The position numbers and the translations under genes are program-made. DNA of 64,000 bases from Druceiella hillmani (taxonomy: Eukaryota; Arthropoda; Insecta; Lepidoptera; Hepialidae), in the NCBI GenBank assembly GCA_039881145.1, contig JAYKKI010000062.1:503501-567500 (forward strand), read 5' to 3'. The notes beneath the pieces were generated by a model that had not been told where the DNA came from, ran no database searches, and saw only the letters and a list, made by a program, of their open reading frames with translations. Every line of letters starts with the position of its first letter. Position 1 is the stretch's first letter. Shown here piece by piece: positions 1 through 13,314 of the stretch.

Positions 1-2280
1 GTATATTAACCGGCTGTTAATGACTAAATATTTATGTAGAAAGTCTGCAGAATTAAATTACGATTCAGAAAACGTCTTTTTACCCGTTTACGCATGTATT
101 TTAGATTCCATTATTATATTATTTTACTACACGGTTTTTACATTACATTATTTATTATTTAGTTGATATTTACCAGCTTTGTTTTTTTAATAACACTACA
201 ATATATATTTGTTTTTGTGCGCTTAATATTTAAGCAAAAGTTCGACAGTAAATGACGTTTGCAAATATTAAAGATTTTAATCCGAAAAATGCATTCTATG
301 ATTATTCTGTCGAAGGTTAACTAAATCACTGACAAGTCATGCCAAAAAAGAGTACAATAAACCCAGGTTTGAGATAGGAAGATTGTAATATTAATTATCT
401 TTGGAAAATTTGTTTTTAACAGTTCTTATGCGTTGTGAACATTTTAATAAGAAACTGTTCTTTGAAATCAAAACTACGTCTTAATTTTCTTTACTAAATT
501 TTGTTTAAATTATTCATTGAGTGAGATAATTACTTTTTGCAAACAATCCAGTGCGGTATAGAATTTATGTTACTTTATAAAAAATTCCGTATGATTAATT
601 TAAATGATATTATTTACGAGAAATATTTTTTTATTAGCAGTAAGTGATACAAAGGTATTGATTATTTGAAAACTACTGCAGATGCTCTATTTCAAGTACA
701 TTAATAGTGCAGTTTGATATAATTTACCACTTTGCTTTATGTAAATTAAGCACTATAATTAATTCATTTGGAATTACATATTGCGCGATGATACGTAAAA
801 TCATAACAATGACACAAAGATTGTAATCATATCTTATCATCTCTATTCAAATTAGCAAATAGTAATATGCAAGTGATACAACACAATTGATATTTTTATA
901 TTGACTATCGGTAGATATAAGCACGAATTTTGCGGTATAGGATTGTTTTTATTTATATGTTTCTTAGAACGCAGCGCAGGATACGTGCGTGCATTAAAAT
1001 TGAAATAGTGTTGAAGTACAATGTAAGCAATAGGTAATAAAACTCATAAAAATTTAAGTTGATAATAAAAATAACTAAACATCAATATCGAACTATCAAT
1101 CGATTCTATATTTCATATTCTTAGAGCAATCAATGAAGCAAGAACAAATATTAAGGCTGGGCGTCTTTCACCATATTGTTTTGATCAATGTAAATTCGCG
1201 TTCTAAAAAGACTAACTAAACTATGAATTAGTCTTCTCAGGTAATAATTAGGGACATAAGTGAGGTATTTTAATAACTTATATAATTTTTAATAACTTGA
1301 AAATAAGCATGCTCAAAAGAAATCACCGTCGTGGTAAAAATTAATTACTTTCTAGCATGCCCATTATAAAATTTGAAGGAAAAATAGTACCCGTATATTT
1401 AAAAAAAAAAAATTTATGCTTTTTAAATATTATCTCCAAATTAGTGCTTATATATAAATATGTATACAAGTTATTTCAAGAGGCGACTAGATTACTGTAT
1501 TCGTTTCATGGATGTTACGGACTAGAAATTGTGGTAATTTTCCGTGAACCCTAGTACCGTACAAAGTTTCTGATTGCTTTCCATGATATTATTGAGAGAT
1601 ATTAAATGGTTAACGATAATCACATCAAAATATTGTCTCTCTGGAGCTTTTTAGGGCCGTTCCATTGAACATACAATAACTCTTCTTATAAAGTAAGTTA
1701 TTGTTCCGACTCCCATAAAATTTTGTCTATGTTACTGTGAAATAGCTTGAAATTAGGTTAGTTTCCTAGCCCCAGCCAGCATCCGCATAGTTATCAGCGG
1801 TTGTTGTACCTTCACGGACAGATTCAGTAATATGATGCTGGGATATTAAATTTTCAAATCAAACTTATCTTTTCCAGCTCAAACGTAATTAGCAAAAATG
1901 CTACCTTGAAAGATATACTAAGCTCCCACAATTTTATCAAGAAAGCATTACTTTCAATAACACTCAATCCTTCTGTCCCCAATCTGAATCCCTAGCTATA
2001 TATTCCACAAAATTAATGAGATCAATAACGGTAGAACAGTCAAGACCAAAACTCTGGGTGGTAGTCAATCGGTCGGTACTGAACATGGCAATTTAACATG
2101 AACATGGCAATCAAATATGGTGATTTAACATGGTTTTAAATACATTAGTAAATTTAGGAAACTTTGTTCCGGTCTATTATTTTTATCACCAGATCTTGAA
2201 ACAGATTTAAGAATAGGTCTCATAAATTTCCAAACTTAGAGAAAGATTTCTTATTAATGTCCTTGATTTAATTAAGATAT
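1..2280. other. AT-rich non-coding stretch
   Basis: No coding region, RNA gene or repeat family is recognised. The only compositional change is a GC-richer patch at about 1,750-1,860 with no convincing reading frame. A 65-codon frame at 1,357-1,554 contains a poly-lysine run from an A-tract and looks like chance. Two near-identical 11-base blocks (aacatggcaat) occur at about 2,083-2,113. Confidence 0.6.
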
Positions 2281-2332
2281 GGGAACTACCCTTGATCACG
2301 TACGGGGATAGGCTATCACAAACAAAGGCTCG

Positions 2333-2554
2333 TTATGGCCGGAACTTCTTTAACGTGGGCTCGATTTCATTACATCTTGCCAATGTGTGTACTCTCCCAT
2401 CATACGATAGAAAAGCGACTTCTCTGTTAGGTAATGCCAATTGAAGGCCTAGTGTAAGCTCATTATTAATCTTAAAACTTTCAAAAATATTCAGCAAAGT
2501 CTCATGCACTGATATCACCGGAATACGAAATAACGAAATTTGGCATAATTGCAA
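2333..2554 (-). other. unrecognised 73-residue open frame, possible gene or transposon remnant
   Basis: An open frame of 73 codons whose C-terminal half (about residues 33-73) has a protein-like composition, including the run LALPNREVAFLSYDGRV. I do not recognise the family. It is a little GC-richer than its surroundings. Just upstream on the same strand the 17-base block ggcataattgcaaaaag occurs twice about 30 bases apart, so the apparent start lies in a small duplication. It could be a decayed transposon fragment or a chance frame, since stop-free runs of this length do occur in the window. No splice sites or partner frames were found. Confidence 0.2.
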
Positions 2555-2640
2555 AAAGCATTCGAGCTTGGCATAATTGCAAAAAGGATTTCGTCATCAG
2601 TATGCAGAAAACATCTTGGAATCAGACATAATGCCCACTT

Positions 2641-3280
2641 CGATACTACGAACCTGTGCATTTAAGGCTCTTTTTTATTAAACAAAATAACGTAAGTGCG
2701 CTAAAAAACAAAATAATTCACAACTTTTACCAAATTGTGTAAAATATCTATAATACGAATGTCGCTAATAAGCTTAGCATTGAATTAAGATTGATAATGA
2801 AAACACTGATTTACACAAATAATTTTTTTTTACGAATATAGTAAATTAAAATGTATATAATTGAAATATATGACACATAAAATGCGTCCTTAATATTGTT
2901 GGCTTTGTAAATATTGTTCCATTACGTTCAAATCCCACTCAATTTAAAAATGTTTCCAGTTGAGAAAAATCTCCCTCGATAATTGTAGTTTTTAGATGCT
3001 CCGACCGTATTTTGTGAGGTGATGAATTTATGCACACTTTGAGCGGAGGGTTAGATGAATCTGGATGAACCCTCTTGGCCCGAATACACTCTCTAAGTCT
3101 CAAACAATTCGTTGAGAAACAACATAATATATAATATCCGACAGAATCCTGTAACGTAAGACAGTCAAACTAAGTGTTGCATGTAGATATCTCACATAGA
3201 AAATAAAGTTAAAGCCAATGTAATTGCATACTATCAAACTCTAAGCATTTTACTGCACATTCCTACGTTTAATAGTTGTC
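2641..3280. other. AT-rich non-coding stretch
   Basis: Nothing recognisable. A GC-richer patch at about 3,000-3,100 has no sustained open frame. Confidence 0.6.
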
Positions 3281-3926
3281 TAAATCATAAAGTACCAAAT
3301 AACAAGCCGTAAAACGAATTTGATAGAATCTGTAATTTTAATATTACGTTCGAATTCCGCAAAAAGAAGGTCTAGACTATTGCAATATGTACAATAAAGT
3401 GTATTTTAAATTCTCTATTGTATTCTTCAACCAATAAATGGTATTAATTTTTAACAAATAAAATAAAATTCCTAGCAAATAATTATAATGAATTAATCAT
3501 ATAGTTAAAATCGGATAATAATTGGTTTAAGATCTTATACAGAAATTAATTAAATGAGTGACAAGTTAACATCATTAAAATAAACAGAAGAGAATAAACA
3601 GTTTAAATAAGCAAAAATGTAGTGTGGTAAAAATCAAATATAAGTTCTAAAATAGATGTATTCAAATTTATTAAGTCATTAAAAACAAATAAAAGTTACA
3701 GGTTGATACAAGATTTGTGTTTTTGTGACAAAAATATCTAAATATATATAGCTGCTTTTACCCTTTTCTATGAATAAATCAATATCTATACATAGAATAA
3801 AATTGACACAGTATTTCTCTATCTATTCTGTAATTCTGTACATTGAAAATATTGAAAAAAAACATTTAATTTATCGTACAGAATGATAATAAAACCTAGA
3901 AAAACACTTTATAGAATTGTTGTCCG

Positions 3927-3932
<6 letters not shown>

Positions 3933-3983
<51 letters not shown>
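3933..3983. repeat. (TA)n microsatellite
   Basis: An uninterrupted TA dinucleotide array of about 25 units inside paralogous copy 1. The matching position in copy 2 (near 62,880) has none, so it arose or was lost after the copies separated. Confidence 0.98.
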
Positions 3984-3986
<3 letters not shown>

Positions 3987-4508
3987 TTTGAGGATATCAC
4001 GGAAAATTTACTGGATGGATTTGTGTTAAATTTTGTTAAGGTAATAGTATATACCCAAGAGCAACATATAAGAGAAAAACAATTTATTATTTCTAATTAT
4101 ACGTGAAGTCATATGGACAGTTAATAAAAAGTATGCCTTTAATTAAATTTCAATTTGTAGAATCATTGCAGAATGGCATATTGTATGGAAAAATGAACCA
4201 TGGACACAACAATAACAAAGTAATTTAATGAAATTTATTTCATAATAACGGTTACCATTATTTTGTTAAATAAATGCCGATCATAAGCAATCCGACTTAA
4301 TTTCGTATTACTAAATCGTATTTATTTAAAATATACTAGCAGATGTAAGAATATCGACATACTCGTATGTGCTTTTCATCAGCCAAATAAATTTTTAATA
4401 ACTTAGAATAAAGTACCAAAAATATTGCATTTCCTAAATCTGTGAGTTATGTGGAACTTCTACTATGTATTTCTTAACATAATGTAATTAATTACATACA
4501 CAGAGACA

Positions 4509-4559
4509 CGCACACACATGCACACACACACACACACACACGTGTGTGTGTGTGTGTGT
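4509..4559. repeat. (CA)n-(GT)n self-complementary microsatellite
   Basis: A (CA)n run turns directly into a (GT)n run at 4,541/4,542. The 18 bases on each side are perfectly complementary with no loop, so the tract can form a hairpin or cruciform. It sits where copy 2 has a (TA)n array (63,392-63,490). Confidence 0.95.
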
Positions 4560-5050
4560 AAATACGAATAAAAACCCTGATTAGATAACCTACTTCTTTA
4601 TTGATTCGACTAAATTAAGCTACTTCCATAGCAATTAATTAAGACTTGATTACGAACTTTGTAGTTCATTTAAGTAATAAACCTGCAAGAAGAAAAAGGA
4701 AAGGAGGAATCGTCCTTCGTCGATCGTATATTCTGAAGCACGATCTGCTAAAATGTAATTACCTAGAGAAAATTAGTCCTGTTCACTGTTAATGAGAAGG
4801 CGTAAACGAAGTCTAACGCTCTTTGAACTCAAGTATGAACTAGCTTAGGAAGGTAGAAAGCAAATTCACCCTGAAACATCTAGTTCAGAGGCTGATGCTA
4901 ACAGAAGAAGAGAACTTTCAGTTAATTCTAGTTGTTAAGTTAACCAGGTTTTGTAAAAAACTAAAATTGTTGTATAAACAGTTTTCGCTTGTATTTCTCT
5001 TGTAAGTAACTTGCCATTTCCAAAGGCCTATGCACCGTTTCACAAAACGA

Positions 5051-7030
5051 GTAAATTGTAAGCATTAGCTTTAGAAACCTATTTCAAAGAAATGAAATAA
5101 AAAAATCAGTTTTCAATATTTTGAAAAATGATTGGTGTTGTGATGTAAAGATCAACTTTTCTAACAATCCGTTTTTAATTTTCAGTACACTAAATGGCAT
5201 AAAAAGAGTGTAAGGAAAAAGAAACTTTCTCGATATATGTAAAAATTCAAAATATTAGCTGGCTTAATTGAAAATATAACTTAATGATAGAAAATACATA
5301 TTTATAAAATCAATTCACCAACTATTAAGTGCATCATTGAAGACACCAATTAAAAAAACGGAAAGTTATTTTTTTCTTCTAACATTAAATAAAAATGAGC
5401 TTACTAAATCTAAACAGGTAAGACGGTAATATTGTTATATCTAAGAATATGAAGCGAATGCCACTCAGTTATCATTACAATTGTCACACAATGTAATCCA
5501 AAAGCTATTTCCTAACTATTTTAATCATATAATAAAAAAAAATTCCTTTTTTTTCATTATTTATTCTACATACATTAATATTGGTGAGAAGCAACGACAG
5601 ATAGCAACACAGGATAGCGGAAGAAGCAATTTCGTCAAAGAGTAACAAATTCTAATATCTCTATATCTAGGCTAACGAAGCTGCAAGAAATGGGTATTAT
5701 ATTGATAATTGTATAATAAATATATAAATAAACACACCATTTTCAATAACTACTAAACAAGTTTTTTTTTCAAATTTATAAATTTTACAAACACTTCAAG
5801 TGTTTGTAAAATTTATAGACAAATTGATTATTATTGCAAGGAAAAAATGCGCTAAAACAAGATCTAGCACAAATTTCATCGTTAAAAAGCAAATCTTTAT
5901 ATATATTATTATATTTGATACGTCTTATTTCATAGTAATAGGAAGTTTACTATCTTGGAGTCTCATGTTTGGTAGATATTGCGCTTCTATTATCTCGAGT
6001 TTTGCAATAAGAACTTTGTTGCGATCGCATCCAAGAAATTAGCTTTCAACTTACAAATTCATGGATATGTTTATATCGCACGAGTGTTTAATTAATAAAT
6101 TTAAAATACGCATTTATGTTGATAAGAAATTAGTTTAATGGCCTAATGGATTGAGTAAGGGAATATACTCAGTATTACTTCTATTCGATAACTTAATAAC
6201 GCAATAACTTAATAGCATAATATCGCTTTTATTACATAGAGATGTAAATAAAAAAAATAATGGCAATAAATTTTTCTAATGTCTGCTAAATTTATATCTT
6301 TGGGTCACATTTACTTATAGAAATAAAATCCTTAGGTAAAAGGAAGAATCAAATTTCTTATTTCGTGTATACTCAATTTATGGTCACTTTAACAAGAATA
6401 TATAAAAAGAATCATTGAAACATCGAAGACCACGATAACATATACTGTTACGCGGAAAGTATTCATTACATTCGCGTAGTAACTCAACACCCCTACAAAC
6501 AATTAATCAAAGCTGAGAATATACCTCACATATCCGTACGTATTTGGCAAATATTTATGTGATTTAAAAAAAAATATTTATGTGAAAATATTCGTATGGT
6601 AATTAAAAACTGCTAAATTACTTGAATTGCACGGAATCGAATAAATAACTGAAAATAAAAAAGCCTGTACCCGGCAGATGGTCCAAAATTTAACCGTATT
6701 ACTACCAGCGTGTCCACACTTTCACAGGAGTATTTTTTAGAATTATTTTGGTAATGTTCTATTATTTATTTATATCCATCACACATGCCATATAAAAAAA
6801 ACACATACATCGGTGCTCATTTGAAGAACCACTGTTATTCAAATAAAGAAACTTATTGCTGCCTTTACAATGCTAAGATTTTAATAATTCATTGATATTA
6901 AACCTTCTTAATTACATAGGAAATAAAAATGTGTGGAATACAGACTAAGCTAAAAGGAAGGAAAATATTTAAAATAAAAAACAACGTAAACAGGTATGTT
7001 GTAGTTTTTATTTTAAAGTGCCAAGTAAAG
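5051..7030. other. AT-rich non-coding stretch
   Basis: No gene seen. The 80-codon frame at 5,800-6,042 begins inside the palindrome at 5,777-5,817 and has no protein-like features. A direct duplication of about 13 bases around aaatatttatgtga occurs at about 6,550-6,585. Confidence 0.6.
5777..5817. repeat. 41-nt perfect odd palindrome
   Basis: Arms 5,777-5,796 and 5,798-5,817 are perfectly complementary over 20 bases around a single central C at 5,797. With essentially no loop it could form a cruciform as DNA, but it is a poor RNA hairpin. No flanking target-site duplication is evident. Confidence 0.95.
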
Positions 7031-7039
7031 AAACGTTGT

Positions 7040-7560
7040 CAAACAAAAGAAAATATCTCAACGTTGGTGGGTAATGATGCCATATTTATTTTCATTTTTA
7101 TTAAAAAGGATTTTTTTTATAGATACTCGAAGCAAACGAGGATTTTTTTGAGATATCCCAAGCGATTTTAAATACAATATTTAAAATTTAGTGTCCTTTC
7201 ATGAGTTATTTGAATGTTTTCAGACTCTGTTTAAAACGTGAACATGATTGTGCGAATAATTTTCTTTCATTTTCATTGTAAAATAGTTATATTTTCAGGG
7301 GTATTTGAAGCACGGTTAGTACATTTTCCGGGGGTTTCCCAAGAAATTTAACATGAAATATTGAAAATTAGTGTCCCTTCATGAATTACTTTAAAAATCA
7401 CAGATTTTGTTAAGAAAAAGAACGTGATTGTGATATATTTATTTTAATTTTTAGTTTAAAGTAGTTGTATTTTAAGAGATAATCGAAGTGAACTAGGTAT
7501 ATTTTTTCTATATCAAAGAGATACTTTATACAAAGAGATTTAGAATGTTTGCAGACTATT
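7040..7560. repeat. diverged tandem repeat, about 180-bp unit, roughly three copies
   Basis: Similar blocks recur at a spacing of 180 bases. The clearest anchor is tagtgtcc(c/t)ttcatga at 7,189 and 7,369. Each is preceded by an A/T-rich run ending in a (c)ccaag-aaattta-like motif and followed by an aacatgattgtg / aacgtgattgtg motif. A partial earlier unit and a degraded later unit (to about 7,560) bracket them. The open frames at 6,929-7,171 and 7,410-7,610 lie within this repeat and are not considered genes. Confidence 0.75.
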
Positions 7561-9037
7561 ATAGTTAGAACGAATATTTTAATAAAATTATGTGTTGCGC
7601 CAATTTTCAACTTTCACTTATAACCCTAATTCGGTCTTAACAAATTAAATTCTAACAATTACGAAAATATTTATTTAATTAAACAGATAAAAAGCACTGC
7701 ATTCCATATTTAATTAGACCAAGAGATATTTGAACACGAAATAAAAAACGAATAGAGAAGTTTACCTTAATATTGTTAAAAAATTAAAAAATAAGTCAAA
7801 TGTATGTCGAAACACACTCCACGTAAAGTTTGTAATCATTCACTTCTTGAAATTATCGATGTAAATTTACCAAAACAATTTCAGTTGAAATGTAGTTTAC
7901 GTATCTAGATTATCTTTAAATTTTTCAAATACATTTTTCGAAAATTATTGAAAGACATGCCTCATTACATGTTACTTACCTCGTAGTATTTAGCTAACAG
8001 AGCCTAAAACAAACAACAATAAATAGATCTCCAATTTCATTAAAAAAAGATGGTACTCCAATGGTACTCCACTCGCCGGAATACACGAAAAAAATGTACC
8101 CATTTTGCATGCATTTCAAGAAATAATATTTTTCATATTTAACTTTATATTAATTGAAATCTACATAAGAAACATCAGCAAAATATAAGCCTGTGGCAGA
8201 TGTAAAACATTGCAAGGCTTCCTTGTTTTACTAGTTGCCTGAAGAAAAACCAAATTTTTCCATTAATTTCAACTTTTACTCATTTCATCTGTATTATTTT
8301 TATCATTCACCAATGATAATTTTAATGGTTCTTTATAAAAAAAAGTAATTTGATACATTGGGAAATCTCAACTAATTAGCAACTACCCCACAAAACGTGT
8401 CACTTAGCCAAATTTACTATCAATCTTTTCCTACCATCTGTCTTTTCACTTCGACTGAGTAATTCAATATAAAATAAATGTATAGACGCCTATTTATGGA
8501 CTACTTAATTATTTGCAGTAGTACGTCGGGCAAATATGGGAAAGTGATTACTTCGCTTTGTACCAGTTAATATCGGCACTAAATTGTAGTAACCTTTTTG
8601 TTATATACAATTCATTGGTCAAGGTTCTTTTTAAACAAATTTAAACTCAGTTATACCCAAAAATTCTGACAACGTTTAATAAATGTTTTTATTTCTTGAT
8701 ATAACAAGAATTTAGATCTAAAACGGATATGTAACATATTATGCATTCTGTCATTACAATTTTAATCAAATACTATAAATATCAGTAATTTATTTATATT
8801 ATGTTGGTAACATTACCCTAACCAGTAGCATAATATGACAAAAACTCACTTGAATCTCACCTTAGCCAACTTTACCAACATTATAATGCGACTTAATCTA
8901 TTACAACGGGATGTGTAGAAGCCTACGTCAATTGTCATATTAAAGCAATGTTTTCAAAAATTTATAAATTTTATATCGCTATGAAGGAATAATGAGCGGT
9001 ACGCTAGCGTGATACATATATGTGGCTCAATATTTTA
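7561..9037. other. AT-rich non-coding stretch
   Basis: Nothing recognisable: no sustained frame, no repeat family and no GC island. Confidence 0.6.
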
Positions 9038-9038
9038 C

Positions 9039-9103
<65 letters not shown>

Positions 9104-9121
9104 TATATATATATATATATG

Positions 9122-9193
<72 letters not shown>
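9038..9193. repeat. long (TA)n microsatellite, about 155 bp
   Basis: TA array with a few G, C or A interruptions. It creates three artefactual tyrosine/isoleucine open frames on both strands, which are not genes. Confidence 0.98.
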
Positions 9194-9198
<5 letters not shown>

Positions 9199-9836
9199 CA
9201 GTACTATAAAACAAACATCGTTCCTGACATTAATCATTATAGTAAGGGTTTTAATATTTACTGCTTCTCCACAATCATTTCCCGATTTTATGCTGACAAA
9301 CAAAAGAGAAAATAATTACTATTGGCCAATAATAAAAAAAATTTAATTTTTTGCACAACGTTTTATATTTATATTACTTTTAAAAATTTTTAAAAACTAC
9401 CTTTCATTCCACACTAATAAAATTCAAAACGATTTGTTTTTCCAACAAATTTTTCAATAAGTTCATTAAAATTTCGTAATTGAATATTTATTATAGATAA
9501 ACCATTCTTTTTCTATTTTCTTCCATAATATCCGCAAAAATTCCTAACTAATTCTGATAATATTCCTAATTTATTAATTTAATATTAGTCTTTTTCTACT
9601 ATTACTTATTCAAAGATATAATATTTACTTAAAATCTATAAATATGAAGTAAAATTTGCATATTGTTATATTTATCTTTCTATTCCATGCATTATCATCA
9701 TCTACTAAATTTAAGACAAAATTAAACCAGGATTCATGTCAACACAGGACTCATCTTTTATCTAAATTTGCACCCTTAAACTTACTAAGGACATAAATAT
9801 AAGTCGAATAAGTTATTCAAATGAAAACTCAGAAAC
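9194..9836. other. AT-rich non-coding stretch
   Basis: Nothing recognisable. Confidence 0.6.
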
Positions 9837-10051
9837 ACTGCGCCAACAGAAGACTTTACCTGGCAATCTGGGGATTATAGCTATGAAAAGGAGAGTCGAC
9901 GTCGTAACTCGAGATGGTCTTGTTCAACTAATTCCTTCCCAAGCTCCTCTGAGGGGATGAAATCGCGCGTATGGGGTGTTAATTTGAAAATAGTTACTTT
10001 CAAAGCACAACAAATATAAAGGAATGGACGTGGCACTCACAAATATACTGG
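9837..10051. other. GC-rich island with splice-like signals (possible 5' exon)
   Basis: The core (9,837-9,980) is clearly GC-richer than its surroundings and contains several CpG-rich words. On the plus strand it is followed by a near-consensus donor, actgg|gtaagtatc, with GT at 10,052. A frame covers most of the core and ends at the TGA near 9,960. On the minus strand a pyrimidine-rich acceptor (atttcatcccctcag, AG at about 9,947-9,948) and a donor (gccag|gtaaag, near 9,858) flank a block whose best frame reads ELGKELVEQDHLELRRRLSFS before a stop. The two strands cannot both be right. A plus-strand untranslated first exon of the 11.7-kb candidate is one possibility; a remnant of another gene is another. 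Confidence 0.3.
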
Positions 10052-10095
10052 GTAAGTATCAAAAGCAAGACATAACACAAAATATAAACATGTAT

Positions 10096-10131
10096 CGTAT
10101 TAAATTGATCATTCGTATTAAATTGATCATC
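10096..10131. repeat. 18-bp perfect tandem duplication
   Basis: The unit cgtattaaattgatcatt is followed by a second copy that differs only at its last base. Small replication-slippage product. Confidence 0.9.
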
Positions 10132-10473
10132 TACACAAAATGAGAACCTTAAGGGAAATCTAAAAAGTATTCAGCTATCCAAAGCTTCAAACAATATGTT
10201 GCCTCCTGCGTTTAAAAATAAAGCATTTGAAATCTAATTCATTTAAACAGATTATAATAACGCAGGAACAAATATTATAAAGGGAATTTCACGAGAAATG
10301 AACTTTGTTATGACAGCTATTTTAAAATTTAATTTATCGAAGAATGTGTACATTTCCAGTTAATTCGTGAACATAATCTGAGTGGTATTATTATTTTCCT
10401 AATATTACGGTTCGGTTCTAAATAGTGCAAAGTGGTAAATTTACTGTTTATAGATTTATTTGCGGGGTAAGAT

Positions 10474-11695
<1,222 letters not shown>

Positions 11696-11902
11696 TTCGA
11701 AGTGTTTCTGTGGTTATAAATGTCGACTGTCATCTCGGAACCAGATAGTGCGACGACCGGAACGCTGCTATCTGAGCGGGCCATTTCGTGGGAATACCTG
11801 ACTCAGGTGGGATCGGTGCTTACGAGCTCTTTTGCTTATGTCGGTGCGAAGATAGTTTGGAACTTTATGGTTTTGCAGGAATTCTATGCTGTGGAGCTTA
11901 AT
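11696..11902 (+). CDS. candidate 5' coding exon of an unidentified gene
   Basis: This is the best exon candidate in the window. An acceptor-like tgactactttatggttccacgtag ends at 11,695. An ATG at 11,720 comes right after an in-frame TAA, so it would be the first codon, and 61 codons follow to 11,902, where gtaata offers a donor; the exon would end in phase 0. By hand count the 183 coding bases are 49 percent GC, against roughly 25-30 percent nearby, with CpG-rich codons at the start. The peptide starts polar (MSTVISEPDSATTG) and continues into a mildly hydrophobic stretch around LTSSFAYVGAKIVWNFMVL. Reading through the donor adds only phenylalanine-rich AT-rich residues, which supports splicing there. 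I do not recognise the family. Phase-0 candidates at 29,042 and 45,944 could be later exons. A lone first exon of another gene is the alternative. Confidence 0.5.
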
Positions 11903-13174
11903 GTAATACATAAATTTAACTTTTTCTTTATGATTATGGTTTTATATAACTAGACAGAAAAAAAGTAAAATATAGTGTATATTTACTCTTTAAGTGTTAG
12001 ACACGTTTATAATTATTTTATATATAATAACTGAATTAATAACAAAATATTTGTGATAAAGATATTGTTTCATAGATACCATATAATAAAAACATATGTC
12101 TAGAGCAAGCGGGACCAAATTATTGTTAAAGTTGTTAAGCAGATAACTTACAAATATATATATAAAGTTGGAATATATAATAAAGTTGGAACTATATAAA
12201 AATTAAGTTTTTCCAAAATAACCGCATTTAAAAATAAATATTTATTGCTATGAAACTTTTATAAATCAAAGGGAGTGAAGAAACATTATATTTTCTATAC
12301 ACTTGGAGTGAAGAAACCTTATAAGCTCTACCTGTTTGATATTTGAGTTAGAAGCTTGATTTTTTAAATTTTCGTAGATCTTAGTATTTGATAGCCGTGT
12401 CTGACAAAAAAGATCGATAACTCGGTAGGCACCGATTTAGAATACCGACAATAGTCAATAAATAAAACCATATGGCAAGTTACATAGAACTGCTGTTATC
12501 TAAAAGGAATAAAAGCGACAGAAGGCAACGAATACCTACTCTCCGATATCCAAGCAACCATACTAGGTTACTGCACCTAGTATGTGTACGAGTATTTTTG
12601 CTGAATCAAATGATATTGTTACTCAAATAGTGGTTTTAATATAAATCAAATTAAAATATTAAATACATTAAGTCACTCTAAGTAAATATTACGAAGGCTA
12701 CGTGCAAATAAACTTTATTTCAAACCAACTTCGAAACAGGAAAAGTTTTTAATTCGACGCGTATATATTATTTTTCATGTATCTACTCGGCGACGTCCTG
12801 ATCGATTTTCGTTATATTTTTTTGTTTGAAAAAAAAACATTTTAGAGCGGTTCCATTAACGGGATCTGATAATGGATAGTGAAGAAGAAATTCCTCAACC
12901 GATAAGACTAAAAAACCTCGATAAGACTAAAAACATTCTAGGAAAATCTCTATCAACAGCAATAATTTAGAACTTTTTTATATTTGGAAACGATATTTTA
13001 CCGAAGAAGTTTCAATTAGATTCTCGAATATTTATTAATAAAAACCCATAACAGAAGTAATATTTTAAAAACACATTTGGAATCGAGATTATTCCTAAGA
13101 GTTTCAATTAATACTCGTATTTTTATTAATTCATACTTCATATGGTTCCTCCTACGCTCATTTACTTATCATCA
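11903..13174. other. AT-rich stretch, putative intron
   Basis: No convincing gene. A 53-codon frame at 12,472-12,630 and a 32-codon frame near 12,873 (MDSEEEIPQPIRLKN...) were seen but lack support. A perfect 10-bp hairpin (catactaggt / acctagtatg, arms 12,559-12,568 and 12,575-12,584) lies inside the first of these. Confidence 0.5.
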
Positions 13175-13290
13175 TTATTAGCTGGAACACGTCCATTACT
13201 GAATATTGGCCTCCATCACTGATAACCAAAAAGATCGACCCCGTGCACTTGCATTCAACGTCTTTCTGCAATAATTACCAGATTATCTAT
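13175..13290 (-). pseudogene. RTE-type LINE reverse-transcriptase C-terminal remnant
   Basis: Read on the minus strand, the block encodes, across one frame change, the pieces DNLVIIAERR-stop-MQVHGVDLF and then MEANIQ-stop-WTCSS followed by two stops. This matches in order the well-known C-terminus of RTE/BovB-type ORF2 proteins, whose consensus runs roughly DDL-K-AG-WM-AQDR-W then EAY-QQWTS and stop. Both tryptophan positions that read as stops here need only a single base change, so this is a dead copy. It is only about 115 bases long, as expected for a heavily 5'-truncated LINE insertion. The 3' tail would lie toward 13,150. A ten-C run follows its internal edge. The much longer remnant at 34.1-34.7 kb belongs to the same broad type. 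Confidence 0.7.
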
Positions 13291-13304
13291 TCACCTATCG
13301 GAGA

Positions 13305-13314
13305 CCCCCCCCCC
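13305..13314. repeat. poly-C tract (C10)
   Basis: Ten consecutive C residues in very AT-rich DNA, next to the internal edge of the RTE remnant. Confidence 0.95.

Larger units (their letters stand above)
3281..5050. repeat. paralogous segment, copy 1 (partner at 61,881-64,000, same orientation)
   Basis: This block matches the last 2.1 kb of the window, in the same order and orientation, through at least ten anchor blocks. One 27-base anchor (3,303-3,329 against about 61,907-61,933) is identical. A 67-base anchor (4,604-4,670 against 63,531-63,597) differs at about seven positions by my count. It has no open frame of note. Against copy 2 it lacks about 370 bases near 3,430-3,525 and carries a private (TA)n array at 3,933-3,983. 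Where copy 2 has (TA)n, copy 1 has a (CA)n/(GT)n tract. It is either a dispersed element family or an old segmental duplication. Confidence 0.85.

Noticed and set aside
9004..9346. Open frames rich in tyrosine and isoleucine across (TA)n arrays (also at 14,371, 24,850, 27,152, 30,846 and 53,175)
   Set aside because: TA repeats have no stop in most frames on either strand, so these frames are artefacts of the microsatellite.
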